Assembly: GCA_028873595.1 (NCBI GenBank)
Contig: JAPPOV010000037.1
Location: forward strand, 95,504 to 159,503
Reading direction: 5' to 3'
From: Gemmatimonadota bacterium
GTDB taxonomy: Bacteria; Gemmatimonadota; Gemmatimonadetes; Longimicrobiales; Gaopeijiaceae
DNA length: 64,000 nt
In this document: positions 8,864-17,704 of the stretch, one piece after another
Layout: each line of letters begins with the position of its first letter
Numbering within the stretch: position 1 is the stretch's first letter
The notes under the pieces: model-generated
Seen by the model: only the letters and a program-made list of their open reading frames with translations
Databases searched by the model: none
What the model was told of the DNA's origin: nothing
Translations under genes and position numbers: made by a program

Positions 8864-9283
8864 ATGGTCCGAACCGTTATCGGCACGGTAGCCGGGCTCG
8901 CGGTCTTGGGTGTGGTCGTCACGCTGCTGCAGCGCGGGTCCTCGGTGATGTACCCGCTCCCACCCGGACTGGACCCGATGAATCCAGACGATGCGGCGGC
9001 GTTTGCCGAGCACGTCGCAACGATGCCCATTGGGGCGTGGCTCATGACGATGCTCTCCGAGGTCTCGGGTGCGGCGTGCGGTGCTCTGGTCGCGGGCTTC
9101 ATCTCACGCGATGCGGTACGGGGTTCGTCAGGGGCGGTGGTGGGCCTGGCAACCCTCGGAAGCGTCATGAACTGGGTCGCGTTTCCTCACCCGATGTTGT
9201 TCATCGTCGCGCAGCTCGTCCTGTATCCGGTCGCTCTCGTCTCCGTGTGGACGTTTCTCGCTGGTCGATCCTCCGAAGCGTAG
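8864..9283 (+). CDS. small four-helix membrane protein
   Basis: A 139-residue hydrophobic protein with about four transmembrane segments (residues roughly 4-22, 55-78, 90-105 and 110-133). A strong ribosome-binding site, GAGGAGG, sits six bases before the ATG. It is transcribed divergently from the copper oxidase operon. The family is not recognised with certainty; the arrangement resembles small integral membrane proteins found widely in Gemmatimonadota and Bacteroidota. No catalytic residues are evident. Confidence 0.7.
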   Translation: MVRTVIGTVAGLAVLGVVVTLLQRGSSVMYPLPPGLDPMNPDDAAAFAEHVATMPIGAWLMTMLSEVSGAACGALVAGFISRDAVRGSSGAVVGLATLGSVMNWVAFPHPMLFIVAQLVLYPVALVSVWTFLAGRSSEA

Positions 9284-9410
9284 GCGTTCCTCGCGATCGT
9301 GGTTCGAGTGACGCGAAGAGAGGTTGCGGTCGCACGCGGGTTGCGGTCTTCCAGATCAACTGAGGATTGGCCGCTGCACTGGTTGAGCCACGAACATGTC
9401 GGGTGGAGAC

Positions 9411-9451
9411 GTGAAACGACCCGGACTTCAGCAGGAAGCCCGGGTCGTCAC
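9411..9451. terminator. hairpin between convergent genes
   Basis: ACGACCCGG (9416-9424) pairs with CCGGGTCGT (9440-9448), and inside it CTTC (9426-9429) pairs with GAAG (9435-9438) around a five-base loop; GTGA and TCAC extend the outer end. It lies between genes that run toward each other (ends 9283 and 9496), so it can serve both. A short T run follows only on the minus strand. Confidence 0.6.
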
Positions 9452-9495
9452 GCACCTTTGTATCGGACGATCAACGCCAGCCGCTGAAGACCGGT

Positions 9496-10851
9496 CTAGC
9501 GGTCTTCCTCGCTCACGGGTCGCTTCACAACCGGGTTCTCCCAGTCCTGCGCGGATGAGATGTTCGGCTGTCCCCAATGTTCACCGTTCCAGCCCTGGAA
9601 GCCGTCCATCCTGAAGGTCCAGAATCCGGTCGACATGTCGCTGATGACGATCAGGCCGTCTTCGTTTCGGACGTCGACACCGAATGCGCCGTTGAACATG
9701 GCAGGGCGGCCCTCGACGGTCGGGCCGATGTAGGTGTCGTAATAACCGACGGTGACCGGGTTGTGCGGGTCCTGCAGGTTGAAGATCTGCAACCCATCAA
9801 GGTAGCCGGAGACGAAGACGTACGGCCAGCGGACCTCATGGTTATGGACGAGGTTGCGCCAATCTGCGGTAAATGCCGAGATCGGTGAGCGGACGTTCAT
9901 GGTCTGGCCTTCGAGCGCAGGCTGCAGATCGAAGATCCGCAGCGGCGCATACTGATACTCGGTCTCGGCGATCACGTACCGGCCGTCCGGGCTCGGCGTG
10001 AACGTGTGGCCGTAGCTGACACCGCTGACCCCGGTCAGCGTGATGCGCAGCTCGGGTGCTTCCAGGTTCGTAACGTCGTAGATGTAGTACCCGCCGGTTC
10101 CGCCACCATAGAAACGATCCTCACCCGTGTCGGGGTGGTAGCCGACGTAGAAGTCGTGGTAGCCACGACCGCTGCCACGTCCCATCGGGGATTCCGGGAT
10201 CGGCACCATACCAACGCGAGCGTTCTCCAGGTCGCCTTCTACGATCATACCCAGGTCGAAGACGAGGGCCCCCGGTGCGTTGGCCGTGGTGAAGAGGTAC
10301 ACCCGGTCGTTCTGGTGCTTGTAGATGAAGATGTTATGGAACCCGCCTGGCATCTCCGGCTCACGGATACGTGCGACTTCGCGGACCGTTGACGCGTCAG
10401 GCAGACCCGTCACGTCGAGGATCACCGCTCCGAGGTCCGTATTCGGGCCGCCCTGGCCGAACTGGAGGGACTGCACCAGGTAGTAGCGGTCGTCCCACTT
10501 GAAATGCTTCACGTCCATGCCACCGGTGCGCTGGTGGAGATCCTGATTCTCGATTCTCCACTCGTAGAGGAGCTCGGGGTTCTCCGGATCTTCCAGGCTG
10601 ATGATGTCGGTGCCCTTCGGCCCCTCCCAACCGTAGACCATGCGGGAGATGTACGCGAAGGGACGGTCCATCTCCTGTTCGAGGTCCATGTCGGCCACAG
10701 AAAGCTGCGGACCGAGAGGTAGATGTCCGAGCACCTCGATGTTGTCGCTCCCGCGGTTCAGTGGGCTCCACGGGACCTGCTGGGCCGCCAGCGGCGCGGC
10801 AACGGTGAGCGCCAGAGTTGCGAGGAGTGGTGTACGCGCGTTCTTCATCAT
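9496..10851 (-). CDS. secreted LVIVD-repeat beta-propeller protein
   Basis: A 451-residue exported protein (signal MMKNARTPLLATLALTVAAP, cleaved near AAQQ) made of beta-propeller blades of LVIVD type. Repeated blade ends include IISLEDPENPELLYEW, VFDLGMIVEGDLEN, IYDVTNLEAPELRI and IFNLQDPHNPVTVGYY. Conserved His/Asp residues (for example GGFHNIFIYKH, GRGYHDFYVG, LVHNHEVRW) cluster in the inner strands and may bind metal. LVIVD proteins are cell-surface or periplasmic and mostly uncharacterised. The gene stands alone on its strand. Either of the first two Met codons could be the start. Confidence 0.75.
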   Translation of the reverse strand: MMKNARTPLLATLALTVAAPLAAQQVPWSPLNRGSDNIEVLGHLPLGPQLSVADMDLEQEMDRPFAYISRMVYGWEGPKGTDIISLEDPENPELLYEWRIENQDLHQRTGGMDVKHFKWDDRYYLVQSLQFGQGGPNTDLGAVILDVTGLPDASTVREVARIREPEMPGGFHNIFIYKHQNDRVYLFTTANAPGALVFDLGMIVEGDLENARVGMVPIPESPMGRGSGRGYHDFYVGYHPDTGEDRFYGGGTGGYYIYDVTNLEAPELRITLTGVSGVSYGHTFTPSPDGRYVIAETEYQYAPLRIFDLQPALEGQTMNVRSPISAFTADWRNLVHNHEVRWPYVFVSGYLDGLQIFNLQDPHNPVTVGYYDTYIGPTVEGRPAMFNGAFGVDVRNEDGLIVISDMSTGFWTFRMDGFQGWNGEHWGQPNISSAQDWENPVVKRPVSEEDR

Positions 10852-10993
10852 CGACCTCTTCGGGGTGCCAGGTGTGAATGGGTCTAAGGTGGGGCTGGTC
10901 TACCGGGGGCGGCAACCTGGAAGGGTGATGTCCACCACAGTACGCGGAGTGTAGGTTCGAAATCCCCCCTCGGCCCCCCCGGTCGGAGCACGA

Positions 10994-11024
10994 AGCGGCC
11001 CGCACCGTATGGGTGCAGGCCGCT
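10994..11024 (-). terminator. hairpin downstream of giant BNR gene
   Basis: AGCGGCC (10994-11000) pairs with GGCCGCT (11018-11024); inside, GCACC (11002-11006) pairs with GGTGC (11012-11016), separated by a single C/A mismatch. It lies 41 bases after the stop of the minus-strand BNR gene. There is no real T tract, so termination is likely but not certain. Confidence 0.5.
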
Positions 11025-11064
11025 CGAGCATCATGCGTCGGACATGGCGCAGCCACGGAAGCGC

Positions 11065-13785
11065 TTATCTGCGCTCCTGCCACCATTCGTCCTGGAGGAT
11101 CGTCACCTCCTGCTCCATCTCCATGCCGTCGACGGAGAGCACGACCCGGTACGTTCCCGGTGCCGCGTCGCTGATCGCGAAGCGCGTTGTGTCACCCCGC
11201 TGACGACCGCGGAATCCTCCGCCCTGGCTCTGACGCTGTGCGCGAATGCGTTCCTGCTCCTCGGCACTCCGCTCGATCTTCTTGAGCATGTCCCACTGCA
11301 CGACGTTGATGCCCGCCGTCGCCTCATGTTCGAGCTCGGAGATGGCGAGTTGCCCCTGGTACACGGTCAGGGTCACCTCGGCGGGGTCCTGCAGGTAGAA
11401 GAAAAGGGATGCTCCGGGCTCTTCACTCTCCCCTTCGAAGTTCGAGAAGGAATAGTTGGTCCGGTCGTGGGCGACCCAACGGATCTCCGGCTCGGGGGTG
11501 AAGAAGAAGGCGTCCTCCGCCATGACCGCAGAGGTGAGCTCGGCGAGCGGTGCGATATCGGCGATGTAGACGCCCCGGCCGTGCGTCGCGACGACCAGGT
11601 CGTTGTCCCGTTCCTGGATCTTCATATCATGCACAGGGCTCGTAGGCATGTCGAGCTTCATGCTGGTCCAGCTGGCGCCGCCGGTGTTCGACACCCACAC
11701 CTGGAACTCGGTGCCGAGGAAGAGCAGGTCCGGGTTCTGGTGGTGCTCACGGATCACGTTGATCGGTCCGTTCGGCAGGTTCGCCGAGATGTCGGACCAC
11801 GTTGCTCCGAAGTCCGTCGTCTTGTAGACGAACGGCCTGAAGTCGTCGCGGCGGTACCCGGTGTAGGAGACGTACGCCGTGCCAAGATCGTGGTGTGACG
11901 CCTCCACTCGGCTGACCCAGTACTCCGGGTTGTTCGGGATGTTGTCATTCAAGAGCGTCCACGTGTCACCGCCATCCTGCGTCACCTGTACGTTGCCGTC
12001 GTCGGTTCCGACCCAGATGACGCCCGCCTTGAGTGGTGATTCGTCGATTGTGGTGATCGTACCGTACTGGATGTTGCCGTCACCCCCACGTCCGGTCGTC
12101 TGTGTTGCCGGATCGTCCTTCGTCAGGTCCGGACTGATGACGTCCCAGGACTCACCGCGGAACTCGGAGCGGAGGAGCATGTTGCCTGCGTGGAACACGA
12201 CATTGCAGTCGTGCGGTGAGATGAGGATCGGCGAGTTCCAGTTCCAACGCATGTCGGGGTCGTCGTGGCGGATTCCCTTGGTCTCTCCGGTCAGCAGATC
12301 CGTGCGACGGATCGGACCAAATTGGGACTCGTTGTAGAGGTAGCGGTTCTCGCACCATTCGATCTCGTTGTACATGCCATCGCCGCCCCCGACGCGCTCC
12401 CACTGCTCGAAGTAGACGGGGCCGCCGGCAGGGTTCGTGTGGTACGCCATGTGTGAACCATTGTCCTGCAGCCCGCCCATGACACGGTAGGGCCGCGAGT
12501 TGTCGACGCCGACCGCGTAGAACTGGGCGAGCGACTGGAAGTCCGGGTGATACCAGTGTTCACCGCCGTCGTACGAGATCCCCATCCCGTGGTCGTAGCC
12601 CAGGATGATGTGGCGGGAATCGTCCGGGTTGATCCACAGAGCGTGGTCGTCGCCACCGAAGCCGTACGGACGACGCTCCCATGTCTCGCCTCCGTTGTAT
12701 GTGCCCCATGATGCGGCGGACAGTACGTGGACGATATCGGAGTCGTTGGGGTCGATGATGATCTGGCCGTAGTAATACGCGGGTGCACCACCGATCGACT
12801 GTCCATCCGGGCTCACCTTGTCCCACGTGAGGCCCGCGTCATCCGAACGGTAGACCTCGCCGCCGATCATGCCGCGCGACGACATGTGACTGAGGAGTTC
12901 CTGACGTCGCTCCTCGTCCGACATGCTTTCCTTGTTTGCGTTCTCGATCGTGACGTAGAGAACGTTCGGGTCGCGTTCGTACACATCGACCCCGATCCGG
13001 CCGAGCATTCCTTCCGGAAGACCCTGACCGATCTGGATCCAGTTCTCCCCGCCGTCGGTCGTCTTGAAGAGTCGGCTGCCGGGACCGCCGAGATCGAAGG
13101 TCCAGGGCAGGCGCACCTTGTCGTACGTCGCCGCGTACAGCGTGTTCGGCTCCGTCGGGTCCATGACCACGTCGACCACGCCGATGTCACGACCTTCGGA
13201 GCGATGGTTCAACACCCGTTCCCAGCTGCGCCCACCGTCCGTCGTCTTGTACAGACCTCGCTCTCCTCCTTCCGAATAGAGTGGGCCGAGAGAGGCGACG
13301 TACACGATGTCCGGATTGGTCGGATGAACGACAATCCTGCCGATGTGCTGTGACATCGGCAGGCCGATGTTCGTCCATGTCTCGCCGGCGTCCATCGACT
13401 TGTAGACACCGTTGCCCCAGTACGACGAGCGGGAGTTGTTCGCTTCGCCCGAGCCGAGGTAGAGGACGTTCGAGTTCGACGGGGCAACCGCGACGGCACC
13501 GATCGAGAAGATGTCGGGCTGCTCGTCGAACAGGACGTCGAACGTGATCCCGCGGTTCGTCGTCTTCCAAAGGTGACCGGATGCGGTCGCGATGTAGAAG
13601 GTGTGTGGGTCGTCGCTCGGTACGGCGATGTCGACGAATCGACCGCTTTGGCGGGTCGGCCCCAGCTCACGGTATTCGAGATTGGCAAGGGTCGCTTCCG
13701 TGAGCGATTGAGCGCTGACGGGCTGGGCCGTAATGGCCAGGCTGGCGAGTGTCGCCGCGGCGAACGCGCAGTGGGGGAAGGACAT
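11065..13785 (-). CDS. secreted sortilin/BNR-repeat glycosyl-hydrolase-like propeller protein
   Basis: A 906-residue exported protein; I start it at the ATG at 13785, which opens the signal peptide MSFPHCAFAAATLASLAI (cleavage after VSAQ). It contains many BNR/Asp-box repeats with the S/T-x-D-x-G-x-T-W core: KTTNRGITF, KSMDAGETW, KTTDGGRSW, KTTDGGENW, RSDDAGLTW, VTQDGGDTW and KTTDFGATW. These form two propellers of sortilin/VPS10 type over roughly residues 30-740. The C-terminal part (from about 770) is an immunoglobulin-like segment ending in a strand-rich tail. The family is abundant in Gemmatimonadota; enzymatic activity is unproven. A second member is at 34318-37509. Confidence 0.85.
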   Translation of the reverse strand: MSFPHCAFAAATLASLAITAQPVSAQSLTEATLANLEYRELGPTRQSGRFVDIAVPSDDPHTFYIATASGHLWKTTNRGITFDVLFDEQPDIFSIGAVAVAPSNSNVLYLGSGEANNSRSSYWGNGVYKSMDAGETWTNIGLPMSQHIGRIVVHPTNPDIVYVASLGPLYSEGGERGLYKTTDGGRSWERVLNHRSEGRDIGVVDVVMDPTEPNTLYAATYDKVRLPWTFDLGGPGSRLFKTTDGGENWIQIGQGLPEGMLGRIGVDVYERDPNVLYVTIENANKESMSDEERRQELLSHMSSRGMIGGEVYRSDDAGLTWDKVSPDGQSIGGAPAYYYGQIIIDPNDSDIVHVLSAASWGTYNGGETWERRPYGFGGDDHALWINPDDSRHIILGYDHGMGISYDGGEHWYHPDFQSLAQFYAVGVDNSRPYRVMGGLQDNGSHMAYHTNPAGGPVYFEQWERVGGGDGMYNEIEWCENRYLYNESQFGPIRRTDLLTGETKGIRHDDPDMRWNWNSPILISPHDCNVVFHAGNMLLRSEFRGESWDVISPDLTKDDPATQTTGRGGDGNIQYGTITTIDESPLKAGVIWVGTDDGNVQVTQDGGDTWTLLNDNIPNNPEYWVSRVEASHHDLGTAYVSYTGYRRDDFRPFVYKTTDFGATWSDISANLPNGPINVIREHHQNPDLLFLGTEFQVWVSNTGGASWTSMKLDMPTSPVHDMKIQERDNDLVVATHGRGVYIADIAPLAELTSAVMAEDAFFFTPEPEIRWVAHDRTNYSFSNFEGESEEPGASLFFYLQDPAEVTLTVYQGQLAISELEHEATAGINVVQWDMLKKIERSAEEQERIRAQRQSQGGGFRGRQRGDTTRFAISDAAPGTYRVVLSVDGMEMEQEVTILQDEWWQERR

Positions 13786-13996
13786 GCGATGTAACTCCGT
13801 GTGGGACCTGAGTATTCGGTGGGTTCCCGGACTCGTGGGCGTCGAGTTCAAGACCCCTGGAAGCGTTGTAGCGCTGAGGAAGATGGAGGCTAGAGGACAG
13901 GGCGTGGGCGGGCAATGCGCCCTGCTCCGGCGGTGAGACGCCCCGGGTCGACCAGCCGGCTTTGACACGGATCCCGTCGCTGCCGACACTGCGCTC

Positions 13997-14680
13997 ATGT
14001 CTCATTCCGTGCGCACACATCTCCAGTTGGAGATCGACGACTACGACGCGAAGATCCGTTGCTGGATTCCCGGATACGAGATCATGATCCGGACCGCGGC
14101 CGAGGCCGTCGCGGAGATCAGTCCGGACCTCGTCATCGATATCGGCTCGGGAACGGGAGCCCTGGCGGAAGCTATTCTCGAACGCGATTCAGTCGGGACC
14201 GTGCAACTGCTCGACATCGACCCCGAGATGCTGGAGCGTGGAGCGAGTCGGGTCGCCCGATTTGGCGCCCGGGCCCGGCCGGCTCTCAAGTCTTATGACG
14301 ATGCGTTCGAATCATGCGATGCTTTTTCGGCCTCGCTCTCGCTACACCATATCCCCACACTCGGTGGGAAGACGGCTCTCTTCCGGCGCGCGTTCGAAGC
14401 GCTCCGTCCGGGCGGTGTCCTTGTAAACGGGGATATCAACATGCCCGCCGACCCCGACGAGGCTCGCCCGCTTTACTCGCTCTGGGCCGCGCACCAGATG
14501 GAGAACGGCATCCCGGAGGAACAGGCCTGGGCGCATTTCGACGTCTGGGCGGGCGAGGACACGTACCTCCCGCTCGAGGACGAGCTCGCTGCGCTTCGAG
14601 CCGTTGGCTTCGACGCGGCCCGGGTGTGGAACGAAGGTCCAGTCGGCGTGGTGGTGGCCCGAAAGCCGTCTCCCCTCTAG
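13997..14680 (+). CDS. class I SAM-dependent methyltransferase
   Basis: A 227-residue methyltransferase. Motif I VIDIGSGTGALAEAI (about residues 50-64), the acidic end of beta 2 (LLDIDPEMLERG), and a post-motif segment ASLSLHHIPT followed by LRPGGVLVNGDIN are all in the expected order. No RNA- or protein-binding addition is seen, so the substrate is unknown. It is divergent from the BNR gene, with a 211-base intergenic stretch in which I see no clear promoter, and convergent with the asparaginase 18 bases downstream. Confidence 0.85.
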   Translation: MSHSVRTHLQLEIDDYDAKIRCWIPGYEIMIRTAAEAVAEISPDLVIDIGSGTGALAEAILERDSVGTVQLLDIDPEMLERGASRVARFGARARPALKSYDDAFESCDAFSASLSLHHIPTLGGKTALFRRAFEALRPGGVLVNGDINMPADPDEARPLYSLWAAHQMENGIPEEQAWAHFDVWAGEDTYLPLEDELAALRAVGFDAARVWNEGPVGVVVARKPSPL

Positions 14681-14698
14681 TCTACTGACCCGACGTCC

Positions 14699-15946
14699 TC
14701 AACCCCTCGGAGATCCCTCGAGCAGACCCTCGAGCGGCTCTTCCCGTGCGCCGTTCTCGTCGCATACGCAGAACATCGACTCACCGGAGCCGTACATGGC
14801 GACACCTGCGTATTCGCCTGCCTTGTTCAAGATGAAAAAGCGGACGTCGAAGTTCGGGAGTCCACGCTCATTCAGAAGTCGACTCTCCACTGTGTTCTGC
14901 TGAATCCTCTGCAGGGCGGCCATTCCGGCATCCTTCGGAGACATGCCTCGCCGCATGTTCTCGACGATGAGAAATGACGCACAACTGTACAGGTTCGCTT
15001 CTCCTCGTCCGGTGGACCCGGCTGCCCCGACGTCGTTGTCGACATACTGGCCAGCACCGAGGATCGGGGAGTCTCCGGCTCGACCGGGGATTTTCCATGA
15101 CAGGCCGCTTGTCGTGGTGACACCACAGATGTCCCCGTTGGCGTTGACGGCTTCGAGGCTCGTCGTGCCCCAGAACGAGTCCGGGTCGATGAGGCCGTCG
15201 TCGACCATGGAAAGGCCGGCTGCGAGGGCCGCGTCCTGGAATCGCTGAAGCCGAGCTTCGTGCTCGAGATCACGTAGCCAGTCGTTGCCCCTGCCACGCC
15301 GACGTCGGATCGTATCGGGGTCGGTGTTCTCCCCGGAACGGCTCTGACCGCTGATCCGCTCTTCGGGATCGAGCCAGTGGCCTGGGTCGATTCGACGTTT
15401 CCACTCGATCCACAGCGCGCGGGATCGGTCGGTGTTCAGGTCGTCTTCGATCGTGAAGCCGAGTTGCCGCGCAAACTCACGTGCGCCTGCACCCACGATG
15501 AGATGGTGGTCGGTGAGCTCGGCTACCGCTTTCGCAACGAGCGATGGAGTGCGTACCCCTTCGATCCCGGCGACGCCGCCGGCCCATCGATTCGGGCCGT
15601 GCATCAGGCACGAATCCAGCTGGACGACACCATCGGCGTTGGGAAGCCCCCCGAAACCGATTCCACGCTCGTCCGGATCGAGCTCGGGTATGTTCACACC
15701 GGAGACGATCGCGTCGAGTACGTCCTCACCCTCGGTGATCCCCCGATACGCACGTTCGATCGCACTCTCCGGGCCACCGTTCTTGTACCGAATGCTGCTC
15801 ACGTCGGCGACACATAGAGGACGGGCCCTTCGAATGTGGACGGCTGGCGCACCTGCAGGAGAGGTTTCCACTGCGCCCAGAGCGGACGGGCTTGCCGCGG
15901 CGGCAACGCCTGCGGCCGTGGTGCGTACGAAGTCTCGTCGATCCAT
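14699..15946 (-). CDS. Tat-exported glycosylasparaginase-like Ntn hydrolase
   Basis: A 415-residue N4-(beta-N-acetylglucosaminyl)-asparaginase family protein with a twin-arginine signal (MDRRDFVRTTAAG) and Ala-rich h-region. The N-terminal half carries FGGLPNADGVVQLDSC. Alignment with the Flavobacterium enzyme puts autoproteolysis before the first Thr of GTTSLEAVNANG, followed by GVTTTSG and GRAGDSPILGAGQYVDN. The residue before the nucleophile is Gly (as in plant-type asparaginases) where the second paralogue at 45920-46918 has Asp. An Arg-rich insert (RSGENTDPDTIRRRRGRG) precedes the cleavage site and makes the alpha chain longer than usual. It probably removes sugars or degrades isoaspartyl/asparagine compounds in the periplasm. 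Confidence 0.88.
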   Translation of the reverse strand: MDRRDFVRTTAAGVAAAASPSALGAVETSPAGAPAVHIRRARPLCVADVSSIRYKNGGPESAIERAYRGITEGEDVLDAIVSGVNIPELDPDERGIGFGGLPNADGVVQLDSCLMHGPNRWAGGVAGIEGVRTPSLVAKAVAELTDHHLIVGAGAREFARQLGFTIEDDLNTDRSRALWIEWKRRIDPGHWLDPEERISGQSRSGENTDPDTIRRRRGRGNDWLRDLEHEARLQRFQDAALAAGLSMVDDGLIDPDSFWGTTSLEAVNANGDICGVTTTSGLSWKIPGRAGDSPILGAGQYVDNDVGAAGSTGRGEANLYSCASFLIVENMRRGMSPKDAGMAALQRIQQNTVESRLLNERGLPNFDVRFFILNKAGEYAGVAMYGSGESMFCVCDENGAREEPLEGLLEGSPRG

Positions 15947-16015
15947 ATTCAGGTAGCCTTGGTCAGGTCCAGGGTGAGGAGCGACACGATAGCACGGTCA
16001 CCATGCAGTCGCATC

Positions 16016-17695
16016 ATGAGCGAGCTCGGTGTGAGCGCTCTTACGGTCGCCCTGATCATTGGGTTGCCCTCGCCTACGTATGCACAGACGGTGCGGGGAC
16101 GCGCACTGGACGCCCAGACCGAGGCTCCGCTCACCGGGGTTCTGATCTCGTTACTCGATGAGAGCGGCGAGCGTGTGCGCGCGGTACTTACGGACGAGGA
16201 CGGCCGGTTCGATATGGCGGTGGCCCAGTTCGGACGGCACCGTCTCCGTGCCGAGCGCATTGGGTTGGCGACCACCACCTCTGATGCCTTCATGGTGTTC
16301 TCGACCGATCCAGTCGAGCAGCGGGTGCTCATGGGCGCGCGTGCCGTCGAGATCGCTGGGCTCGTCGTAGACTCCCGGGTGAAGCAATGTCGGCTGGACG
16401 CGGAGCGAGCCGTGCAGATCCAGCGATGGTGGCAGGATGTGCGGACCGCACTCGACGTCAGTTCGGTCATCACGGGGCAGGGGCTGGCCCAATTCAGAGT
16501 CGAACGATTCGAGCGGGAGTGGGACGCGGACCTGAACCGGGTCGTGTCGAGCAACGCGCGGCAGGAGATGAGCGTCTCGTCTCGGCCCTTCGTCTCTGCC
16601 GATGCAGAGTATCTGTCGAGTGGGGGCTTCGTGCAGGGAGATCTCTTCGTCGGGCAGCGGGAGTATTACGCCCCGGACGCGGACGTGCTTCTGTCCGATG
16701 TCTTTCTGAGTGATCACTGCTTCTCGATCACCGCTCATGACGAAGACCGCTTGGTGGGACTGTCATTCGAGCCCAATCGAATCGGAGACATCGCCGACAT
16801 CGAAGGCACGCTGTGGGTCGATACGACCACCGCCGAACTGAAGAGTCTCGATTTCAGGTATGCGAACATGACCTCTGTGCCCGAGAACGAATCGGGTGGG
16901 CACGTGTCGTTCGAGTACATGCAGACAGGCGCCTGGATCGTTCGTGACTGGTTCATCCGAATGCCGCGCCTGGGACTCAGGGACGGGGATGAGCTCGAGT
17001 TGCTTGGCTATGTGGATGTGGGTGGCCGGGTCAGTCTGCTCGAGGCAGTGGCGGTGGATCACGATCTCCTCGGCGAGGTCGGAGCGATCCGGGGAACCGT
17101 GTACGACTCGATCCGCGGACGTGGCATGGTCGACGCGACCGTCGCGATCCTGGGAACACGGTTCCAGGCGCGTACGGACCCGAATGGCGAGTTCATCCTG
17201 ACGAATGTTCCGGTGGGAGAGCATCAGGTCACGTTCTTCCACGATGATCCCGCTGCATGGGGTCTCGGGTCTCCGTTCGTCACGGTCGAGGTGAACGCGA
17301 ACCGAAGCTCGAGCATTGACCTGGCGTTGCCGAGCTTCCGTCAGACGGCACGTGTCGTGTGTATGGGAAGCGGAGCTGCTGCGGAGACGGTACTCCTCGG
17401 GCACCTGGTCGATGAGTCCGGGACCGGACTGGGCAACGTAAAGGTCGTGCTCGAGTGGCGAGAGACTCGGCGTGAGGGCCACGAGTTCGACGAGGCGCAC
17501 GAGGTTCGAACCGGGGTGGACGGGCGATTCGTGGCGTGCACGATTCCGGCGGACACACCGATCACAGTGAGTCTGCTTTTCGAAGACGTCCCCGTTCAGG
17601 GGGTCATCATGACGCGCCCCGTGTTCGGTTTCGAGGTCACGGCACCGCCTGCAGACATCGTGTACCGTCGAATGATGATCCCGGGTGTTGGCTGA
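16016..17695 (+). CDS. secreted protein with three carboxypeptidase-regulatory-like domains
   Basis: A 559-residue exported protein; the ATG at 16016 opens a signal peptide cleaved near SPTYAQ. A first CarboxypepD_reg-like domain (TVRGRALDAQTEAPLTG, about residues 25-100) is followed by a central beta-rich region of about 280 residues with three Cys. A second regulatory-like domain comes at about residues 360-430 (IRGTVYDSIRGRGMVDATV) and a third at about 460-555 (LLGHLVDESGTGLGNVKV). There is no TonB plug or barrel. Related proteins are common in Gemmatimonadota and of unknown role, perhaps surface adhesion or scaffolding. It starts divergently from the asparaginase, 69 bases away. Confidence 0.75.
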   Translation: MSELGVSALTVALIIGLPSPTYAQTVRGRALDAQTEAPLTGVLISLLDESGERVRAVLTDEDGRFDMAVAQFGRHRLRAERIGLATTTSDAFMVFSTDPVEQRVLMGARAVEIAGLVVDSRVKQCRLDAERAVQIQRWWQDVRTALDVSSVITGQGLAQFRVERFEREWDADLNRVVSSNARQEMSVSSRPFVSADAEYLSSGGFVQGDLFVGQREYYAPDADVLLSDVFLSDHCFSITAHDEDRLVGLSFEPNRIGDIADIEGTLWVDTTTAELKSLDFRYANMTSVPENESGGHVSFEYMQTGAWIVRDWFIRMPRLGLRDGDELELLGYVDVGGRVSLLEAVAVDHDLLGEVGAIRGTVYDSIRGRGMVDATVAILGTRFQARTDPNGEFILTNVPVGEHQVTFFHDDPAAWGLGSPFVTVEVNANRSSSIDLALPSFRQTARVVCMGSGAAAETVLLGHLVDESGTGLGNVKVVLEWRETRREGHEFDEAHEVRTGVDGRFVACTIPADTPITVSLLFEDVPVQGVIMTRPVFGFEVTAPPADIVYRRMMIPGVG

Positions 17696-17704
17696 CCGCG
17701 GCCG

